From: an uncultured bacterium
GTDB taxonomy: Bacteria > Planctomycetota > UBA1135 > UBA2386
Assembly: GCA_938003515.1 (NCBI GenBank)
Contig: CALKYL010000137.1
Coordinates: 1-5,486 of the forward strand
Direction of reading: 5' to 3'
Length of the DNA: 5,486 nt
Shown: piece by piece, positions 1 to 5,486 of the stretch
Layout of the letters: each line of letters begins with the position of its first letter
Numbering within the stretch: position 1 is the stretch's first letter
The notes under the pieces: generated by a model
What the model saw: the letters and a program-made list of their open reading frames with translations, nothing else
Told to the model about the DNA's origin: nothing
The model's database searches: none
Program-made: the position numbers and the translations under genes

Positions 1-172
1 AGACGGCGACGCCCACGGCCACCGCGGCGTGCACGAGCAGGAAACGCTCCGGCTCGTGGCCGACCGCGCCGCCCCCCGGCGTCGCGGCGGCGACGGCAGC
101 GACGCAGGCGAGGTAGGCCCACCAGACGCGCTCGAGGGTGGCCCGAGGGGCCGGCACCGGGTCAGCCGCCAC
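1..172 (-). CDS. N-terminus of a probable membrane protein, partial at left edge
   Basis: A reading frame starts with GTG at 172-170 and runs off the window after 57 codons. The start is constrained because an in-frame TAG lies immediately upstream (175-173), and a strong Shine-Dalgarno-like GGGGGA (184-179) sits 6 bases before the GTG. The visible protein has a short Pro/Ala/Arg-rich leader and then a hydrophobic stretch at about residues 16-33 (containing VWWAYLACVAAVAAA), which looks like a transmembrane helix. A Gly/Glu/His-containing loop follows, and a second hydrophobic stretch begins near residue 45 (FLLVHAAVAVGVAV). This suggests an integral membrane protein with its N-terminus in the cytoplasm. 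I do not recognise the family. It lies 135 bases downstream of spoVR on the same strand, so it could be a distal operon member or have its own promoter. A second in-frame GTG at codon 6 is an alternative start. Confidence 0.55.
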   Translation of the reverse strand, partial: MAADPVPAPRATLERVWWAYLACVAAVAAATPGGGAVGHEPERFLLVHAAVAVGVAV

Positions 173-178
173 CTACCG

Positions 179-184
179 TCCCCC
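179..184 (-). promoter_or_regulatory. Ribosome binding site of the left-edge gene
   Basis: GGGGGA on the minus strand lies 6 bases upstream of the GTG at 172. It is the main evidence for choosing that non-ATG start, together with the in-frame stop directly before the GTG. Confidence 0.5.
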
Positions 185-288
185 GAACAGCCCGTCCGGC
201 ACGGGCTCCGCCCGGCTCCGCGGACCGCGGGCGCGCATCGGGGGCAGGGGGCTGGCGGTGCACGGGCGCACGAGGCGGCAGCAGCATA

Positions 289-306
289 CGCCGGCCGGCG
301 CCCGGC
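289..306 (-). repeat. GC-rich inverted repeat just past the spoVR stop, possible weak terminator
   Basis: A perfect 12-base palindrome CGCCGGCCGGCG lies at 289-300. An overlapping alternative hairpin pairs GCCGG (294-298) with CCGGC (302-306) around a 3-base loop. The structure begins 1 base after the spoVR stop codon on the transcribed strand. No T-run follows it, so it is not a classical intrinsic terminator. It could slow polymerase or protect the 3' end, or be chance in GC-rich DNA. The rest of 173-288 shows only the ribosome binding site of the left-edge gene and a doubtful 21-codon frame. Confidence 0.25.
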
Positions 307-307
307 G

Positions 308-1840
308 CTACGTCTTCGCAGAGCCGACGCGGCCGGTCGCCGGGTGGCTCGCCTCGACGTCCTCGCTGCTCGACTGCGTGCCGTCGAAGGTCAGGAGCTT
401 GCCCTTGCCGTCGACGATCGTCTCGATGTGCACCGGCCGCTGCCAGAGCTTGTACAGCGACTGCAGCGTCAGCTCCGCCTGGTCGAGCTGCAGGTCGCCG
501 CCGACCCACTCGTGCACGAGGTAGAGCTCGCCGCGGTTCTTGTGGTTGCCGTCGACGACCTTGATGATCGGGTTGCCGAAGTTGGTCAGCGCCTCGAGCA
601 GCTGCTTCTTCACCTTGGTGTAGTCCCGGTCGACGATCACGTACTGGCCGGTCTCGCGGTCCTGGCCGTAGACGAACATCTTCTGGTCCTCGGCGAACTC
701 GGGCGTGACGTACTCGTCGATGAACGTGACGTCGTTGTAGACGCGGCGAACCTCGAAGATCTTGGCGCGGCCCTCGTTGGTCGGCCGGTTCCACTTGCGC
801 CGCAGCTCCGGGTCGTCGCAGCGCATGTAGTCGGGGCCGAAGCGGCCCTTGTTCCAGCGCTCCTCGATGTCGCGGAACAGCTCGACGCCGAGCTTGTAGG
901 GGTTGATCTGCCCCGGGCGCGTCGAGAGCGTGCCGCTGTGCGTGTCGCAGTACTGCACGATCTCGCTGGCCTCGACGAGGTGCCGCGTCATCAGGGTCGA
1001 GTGCCAGTAGACCGCCCAGCCCTCGTTCATGATCTTGGTCATGCCCTGCGGCGCGAAGTAGTAGGCCTCCTCGCGCAGCATCGCGAGCACGTCCTGCTGC
1101 CACGTCTCGAGCGGCGCGTGGTCGAGCAGGAACTTGAGCACGTCGCGCGCCGGCCGCGCCGGGAACTGGCGCGTCTGCTGCCGCTGCTTGTCGATCCGCG
1201 CCTGCTGCTTCTGCAGGAAGGCCGGCGGATTGATGTAGCGGTCCATGTAGTCCTTGGCCGCGATCTTCCGGACCTCGTCGCGGCTCGCGCTGTCGCGCTC
1301 GCGCGCCGTCGACCGCGCGTCGGTGCCGCGCGCGATGTAGGGCGAGTACGGGTCGATCAGGTTGTCGAGCGAGTGCACGACGTCGATGAAGTCCTCGACG
1401 GGGCCCTGGCCGTGCCGGTCCATGTAGCGCCGGATGCGGGCGCCGTGGTTGGCGAGCACGTCCATCATCTTGCGCGAGGTGTGCGCGAACCACGCGTTGT
1501 TCTTGAAGAAGTCGCAGTGGCCGTAGACGTGCGCCATCACGAGCTTCTGCTCGGTGATGGAGTTGCTGCGCATCAGGTACGCGTAGCAGGGGTCGTTGTT
1601 GATGACGAGCTCGTAGATCTTCGACAAGCCGTACGAGTACGACTTGCTGAGCTGCTCGTACTCCATGCCCCACCGCCAGTGCGGGTAGCGCACCGGGAAG
1701 CCGCCGTAGCTCGCGACCATGTTGAGCTCGTCGTGGTCGACGAGCTCGAAGATCACCTCGTAGAAGTCGAGGCCGTAGCTCTTCGCGAGGTCGCGCGTCT
1801 CGTCGCGCATCGCCGCGAGTTCGGGGGTCAGGTTGCCCAT
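308..1840 (-). CDS. spoVR: SpoVR family protein
   Basis: The 510-residue product matches the SpoVR family (YcgB in E. coli) over its whole length. SpoVR is needed for normal spore cortex formation in Bacillus, but the family is widespread in non-sporulating bacteria and its biochemical activity is not settled. No signal peptide or membrane segment is visible, so it should be cytoplasmic. Family hallmarks include the N-terminal LTPELAAMRDE and YGLDFYEVIFE, then GGFPVRYPHWRWGMEYEQL (about 46-64), INNDPCYAYLMRSN (80-93), HVYGHCDFFKNN (104-115), MNEGWAVYWH (271-280) and INPYKLG (312-318). The C-terminal end has LYKLWQRPVHIET (462-474). The ATG at 1840 sits 9 bases after the yeaH stop and is preceded by AGGGTGA, so the start is well supported. 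The last ~20 residues (Ser/Glu/Thr-rich, ending GSAKT) look like an unconserved tail. It is the last gene of a prkA-yeaH-spoVR operon, which points to joint action with the AAA+ and VWA proteins encoded upstream. Confidence 0.97.
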   Translation of the reverse strand: MGNLTPELAAMRDETRDLAKSYGLDFYEVIFELVDHDELNMVASYGGFPVRYPHWRWGMEYEQLSKSYSYGLSKIYELVINNDPCYAYLMRSNSITEQKLVMAHVYGHCDFFKNNAWFAHTSRKMMDVLANHGARIRRYMDRHGQGPVEDFIDVVHSLDNLIDPYSPYIARGTDARSTARERDSASRDEVRKIAAKDYMDRYINPPAFLQKQQARIDKQRQQTRQFPARPARDVLKFLLDHAPLETWQQDVLAMLREEAYYFAPQGMTKIMNEGWAVYWHSTLMTRHLVEASEIVQYCDTHSGTLSTRPGQINPYKLGVELFRDIEERWNKGRFGPDYMRCDDPELRRKWNRPTNEGRAKIFEVRRVYNDVTFIDEYVTPEFAEDQKMFVYGQDRETGQYVIVDRDYTKVKKQLLEALTNFGNPIIKVVDGNHKNRGELYLVHEWVGGDLQLDQAELTLQSLYKLWQRPVHIETIVDGKGKLLTFDGTQSSSEDVEASHPATGRVGSAKT

Positions 1841-1844
1841 CGCG

Positions 1845-1851
1845 TCACCCT
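1845..1851 (-). promoter_or_regulatory. spoVR ribosome binding site overlapping the yeaH stop codon
   Basis: The minus strand reads TAGGGTGACGCGATG, where TAG ends yeaH and ATG starts spoVR. The Shine-Dalgarno-like AGGGTGA shares two bases with the stop codon. Ribosomes finishing yeaH would therefore stop on the spoVR initiation site, which favours translational coupling. Confidence 0.6.
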
Positions 1852-2956
1852 AGCGCCCCTTGCCGAGGAACGCCTTGATCGACGGCAGGATGCCGTCGCG
1901 GTCCTGGATGTCGGTGGTGACGACCTTGTCGTCGCCGCGGAACGCCGAGTCGAGGTCCTTCTTGAACTGGCCGGAGCCGTAGGCGCTCTTGACCTGGCCG
2001 TAGCAGAACTGGTTCGACATCGGCAGCAGCGTGTCCTTCAGCAGCGACACGCAGTGCTCCGTGTCGCGCGTCGACCAGTTGTCGCCGTCGCTGAAGTGGA
2101 ACGGGTAGACGTTCCACTCCGACGCCGGATACTGCTCGCGCACCAGCTGCAGGCACAGCTCGTAGGCCGAGCTGATCTTGGTGCCGCCGCTCTCGCGCAG
2201 GTGGAAGAACGTGTGCTGGTCGACCTCGTGCGCGACCGCGTCGTGCACGATGTAGCGCACCTCGAGGTTCTTGTATTGGTGCCGCAGCCAGGTGTCGATC
2301 CAGAACGCCTCGATGCGCACGATCTCCTTCTGCTCGCGGCCCATCGAGCCCGACACGTCCATCATGTAGATGACCGCGGCGCTGGCCTGCGGCTGCCTGC
2401 GCGTCTCGAGCGCGCGGAAACGCAGGTCCTCGCGGATCGGCACGATGACCGGCTCCTCGGGGTCGTAGGTGCCCGACGCGATCTGGCGCTTGAGCGCTTC
2501 GCGGAACGTGCGCTTGAAGTGCCGCAGCGACATCGGCCCGACGCGCGAGATGCCGGTGTAGCGGCCGGCCTGGGTGCGCAGGTTCTTGTTGCCGCGCGGC
2601 TCGATGTTCGGCAGCTCGAGCTCTTCGCCGAGGATCTTGGCGAGCTCTTCGAGCGTGACGTCGACCTCGATGACGTGCTCGCCGGCGTCCTCGCCGGCCT
2701 GGCCCTGACCGCCCTGCTGCTGCCCGGGCGCGGCCTCGCCCTCCTCTCCTTCGCCCTGGCCGACGCCCTTCTTCTGGTTGTCCCCGAAGCGGAAGCGCGG
2801 CAGGTTGATCTGCGGCAGCGGGATGGAGACGAAGCGCTTGCCCTGCTTGCCGATCAGCTCGCCGGAGCTGACGAAGCGCTTCAGGTCGCGCTTGATGCGA
2901 CCCTTGACGATCTGGCGGAACCGGGTGTGGTCCTGGTCGATGCGGCGGACGGACAC
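1850..2956 (-). CDS. yeaH: YeaH/YhbH family (DUF444) von Willebrand factor A-like protein
   Basis: The 368-residue product belongs to the DUF444 family, called YeaH in E. coli and YhbH in Bacillus, and found beside prkA in both. The N-terminal ~55 residues ([18 protein letters not shown]..., then [15 protein letters not shown]) are typical. A Gly/Gln/Glu-rich low-complexity linker follows at about 60-92. Next comes [18 protein letters not shown] (about 100-117) and the VWA domain from about 194. The VWA domain has a MIDAS metal-binding motif DVSGS (200-204), a SGGT segment (256-259) supplying the likely MIDAS threonine, and SDGDN (289-293). It probably binds a divalent cation and mediates protein contacts in the cytoplasm. 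It is shorter than E. coli YeaH (about 427 residues) and lacks the charged coiled-coil insert that YeaH has before the VWA domain, so it is closer in layout to YhbH. The start is GTG, 10 bases after the prkA stop. The molecular role of the family is unknown; acting as adaptor for PrkA is inferred. Confidence 0.95.
   Translation of the reverse strand: MSVRRIDQDHTRFRQIVKGRIKRDLKRFVSSGELIGKQGKRFVSIPLPQINLPRFRFGDNQKKGVGQGEGEEGEAAPGQQQGGQGQAGEDAGEHVIEVDVTLEELAKILGEELELPNIEPRGNKNLRTQAGRYTGISRVGPMSLRHFKRTFREALKRQIASGTYDPEEPVIVPIREDLRFRALETRRQPQASAAVIYMMDVSGSMGREQKEIVRIEAFWIDTWLRHQYKNLEVRYIVHDAVAHEVDQHTFFHLRESGGTKISSAYELCLQLVREQYPASEWNVYPFHFSDGDNWSTRDTEHCVSLLKDTLLPMSNQFCYGQVKSAYGSGQFKKDLDSAFRGDDKVVTTDIQDRDGILPSIKAFLGKGR
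2681..2779 (-). other. Gly/Gln/Glu-rich low-complexity linker in YeaH
   Basis: Residues 60-92 of the YeaH product consist almost entirely of Gly, Gln, Glu, Ala and Lys. This region separates the N-terminal segment from the central and VWA regions and should be disordered. Gly-rich linkers at this place are also present in other YeaH proteins, so it is a family trait rather than an assembly fault. Confidence 0.7.
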
Positions 2957-2966
2957 GTCGCTGGCC

Positions 2967-4994
<2,028 letters not shown>

Positions 4995-5000
4995 GCCTGC

Positions 5001-5006
5001 ACCATA
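5001..5006 (-). promoter_or_regulatory. Candidate -10 element for prkA
   Basis: TATGGT on the minus strand fits TANNNT and ends 6 bases before the prkA ATG, which would place the transcript start at or next to the start codon (a leaderless message). No good -35 lies at 17 bases. TTGGAC (5037-5032) is 25 bases upstream, too far for a standard promoter. An alternative is that the real promoter lies further upstream and this is chance. Confidence 0.25.
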
Positions 5007-5010
5007 GGGC

Positions 5011-5028
5011 GGCGGGACCGATCCCGCC
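5011..5028. repeat. Perfect 7-base inverted repeat upstream of prkA
   Basis: GGCGGGA (5011-5017) and TCCCGCC (5022-5028) are perfect complements around the 4-base CCGA. The repeat sits 17 bases before the prkA start codon. It could be a regulator binding site or, if transcription starts upstream, a 5' untranslated hairpin close to the ribosome entry site. Confidence 0.5.
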
Positions 5029-5030
5029 CG

Positions 5031-5046
5031 TGTCCAACTGTCCATC
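5031..5046. repeat. Two tandem 8-base repeats (TGTCCAAC, TGTCCATC)
   Basis: Two head-to-tail copies match at 7 of 8 positions, adjacent to the inverted repeat on the side away from prkA. On the minus strand they read ATGGAC and TTGGAC, both resembling -35 hexamers. They could be a direct-repeat binding site, or chance given their length. Confidence 0.35.
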
Positions 5047-5070
5047 GTATCGACGCTTCGCGCACGCGGC

Positions 5071-5099
5071 ATGAACGTTTTGGCCGCGCCTGCTACGCT
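5071..5099 (+). promoter_or_regulatory. Candidate promoter for the M28 peptidase gene
   Basis: A -10-like TACGCT (5094-5099) fits TANNNT, and ATGAAC (5071-5076), sharing TGA with the -35 consensus, lies exactly 17 bases upstream. Transcription would start about 7 bases after the -10, at the A of the ATG (5106). The absence of a Shine-Dalgarno sequence agrees with a leaderless message. A 6-base inverted repeat (GGCCGC 5082-5087, GCGGCC 5100-5105) brackets the -10. Confidence 0.35.
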
Positions 5100-5105
5100 G
5101 CGGCC

Positions 5106-5486
5106 ATGCAACCCGGTCCCGTCCGCGGCGCGCCGCGACCGCTCCTGCTCGCGCTCGCCGGCCCGTGCGTGGCGTTCGCCGCCTGCGGCGGCCCGTCGGG
5201 CCCCGTCGACGGCGGCCGCGCGATGGCGCACGTCGAGGCGCTCGTCGAAATCGGCCCCCGTCCGTTCGGCAGCGACGGCCTCGCCCGCGCGGCCGACTAC
5301 GTCGCCGGCGAACTCCAAGAGCTCGGCCTCGAGCCGCGCCGCCACGAGGTCCTGCACGAGAAGGAGAAGAAGACGATCCGCAACGTCTACGTGCAGATCG
5401 ACGGGGAGGACCCGGCCGGCGGCCCGATCCTGATCCTCGGCGCGCACTACGACACCAAGGCGACGGCCGGCCATGCCGAGTGGGAG
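5106..5486 (+). CDS. M28 family zinc peptidase, exported, partial at right edge
   Basis: The first 127 residues of a protein that continues past the window. Residues 1-27 form an export signal: a short arginine-containing start, a hydrophobic core (LLLALAG) and a lipobox-like AFAAC with Cys27, suggesting a lipoprotein. Phe at the -3 position is unusual for a lipobox, so ordinary signal peptidase cleavage is an alternative. The mature part shows the M28 pattern: [10 protein letters not shown] (49-58), a helix [14 protein letters not shown] (64-77), NVYVQIDG (93-100) and [11 protein letters not shown] (108-118). H114 would be a zinc ligand and D116 the catalytic-site aspartate of the HxD motif. 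The family includes aminopeptidases and glutaminyl cyclases; the part that would tell them apart is missing. The enzyme probably acts outside the cytoplasmic membrane. The ATG at 5106 is chosen because it directly starts a proper signal peptide. It is divergent from prkA, and no functional link is evident. Confidence 0.85.
   Translation, partial: MQPGPVRGAPRPLLLALAGPCVAFAACGGPSGPVDGGRAMAHVEALVEIGPRPFGSDGLARAADYVAGELQELGLEPRRHEVLHEKEKKTIRNVYVQIDGEDPAGGPILILGAHYDTKATAGHAEWE

Larger units (their letters stand above)
4995..5105. promoter_or_regulatory. Divergent intergenic region between prkA and the M28 peptidase gene
   Basis: These 111 bases separate two divergent starts and must hold both promoters unless these lie inside genes. 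The region contains an inverted repeat near prkA, a tandem direct repeat of TGTCCA, and a TANNNT element 6 bases before each start codon. No clear Shine-Dalgarno sequence precedes either ATG. No convincing sigma-54 element was found. Confidence 0.6.

Noticed and set aside
162..1673. A 503-codon open frame on the minus strand
   Set aside because: It overlaps spoVR in another frame, is rich in Arg/Ala/Gly/Pro, and shows no family motif.
5081..5095. Possible sigma-54 promoter (TGGC ... GC) before the M28 gene
   Set aside because: Only 8 bases separate the GG and GC dinucleotides, whereas sigma-54 promoters need 10.
5071..5433. A 120-codon plus-strand frame starting with ATG at 5071
   Set aside because: It is a different frame from the M28 gene and encodes a Ser/Arg/Ala-rich string; the M28 frame from 5106 has a signal peptide and the HxD motif.
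4995..5474. Upstream extension of the prkA frame to 5474
   Set aside because: The extension is antisense to the M28 peptidase gene and has no PrkA similarity; the family N-terminus begins at the ATG at 4994.

Overview
The window is a GC-rich stretch (about two thirds G+C by eye) from a bacterium. It is dominated by one operon on the minus strand, prkA - yeaH/yhbH - spoVR, read from about 4994 down to 308. These three conserved genes encode an AAA+ PrkA protein, a von Willebrand factor A (VWA/MIDAS) protein of the DUF444 family, and a SpoVR protein. The set is linked to sporulation in Bacillus and to starvation or stationary-phase survival in enterics and other proteobacteria. The genome type cannot be fixed from this window. 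The high GC, a complete three-gene cluster and a divergent M28 lipoprotein-like peptidase would fit a high-GC Gram-negative such as a myxobacterium-like or other deep proteobacterial lineage, but this is inference.

Layout from left to right. Positions 1-172 (minus) hold the start of a probable membrane protein that runs off the left edge. Positions 173-307 are non-coding, with a GC-rich inverted repeat just past the spoVR stop and a good ribosome binding site for the left-hand gene. spoVR is 308-1840, yeaH is 1850-2956 and prkA is 2967-4994, all on the minus strand with gaps of only 9 and 10 bases. Positions 4995-5105 are a short divergent intergenic region with repeats and candidate promoter elements. 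From 5106 to the right edge (plus) lies the first part of an M28-family zinc peptidase with an N-terminal export signal.

How the genes work together: PrkA carries a clear Walker A motif and sensor-like segments, YeaH carries a DxSxS MIDAS motif, and SpoVR carries conserved histidine and glutamate motifs. An AAA+ ATPase encoded next to a VWA protein resembles MoxR/VWA pairs, in which the pair remodels or activates a third protein. By analogy SpoVR may be the client or effector, but this is a hypothesis. Tight spacing, with each stop codon overlapping the next gene's Shine-Dalgarno core, suggests coupled, co-ordinated expression.

A plus-strand reading frame stays open from 29 to 3016 opposite spoVR and yeaH. 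It is a GC-driven shadow of the real genes, not a gene. I found no tRNA, rRNA, CRISPR array, insertion sequence or phage feature. The best candidates for something new are the AAA+/VWA/SpoVR module itself, a degenerate metallopeptidase-like signature in SpoVR, and the mirrored TANNNT promoter arrangement in the divergent intergenic region.
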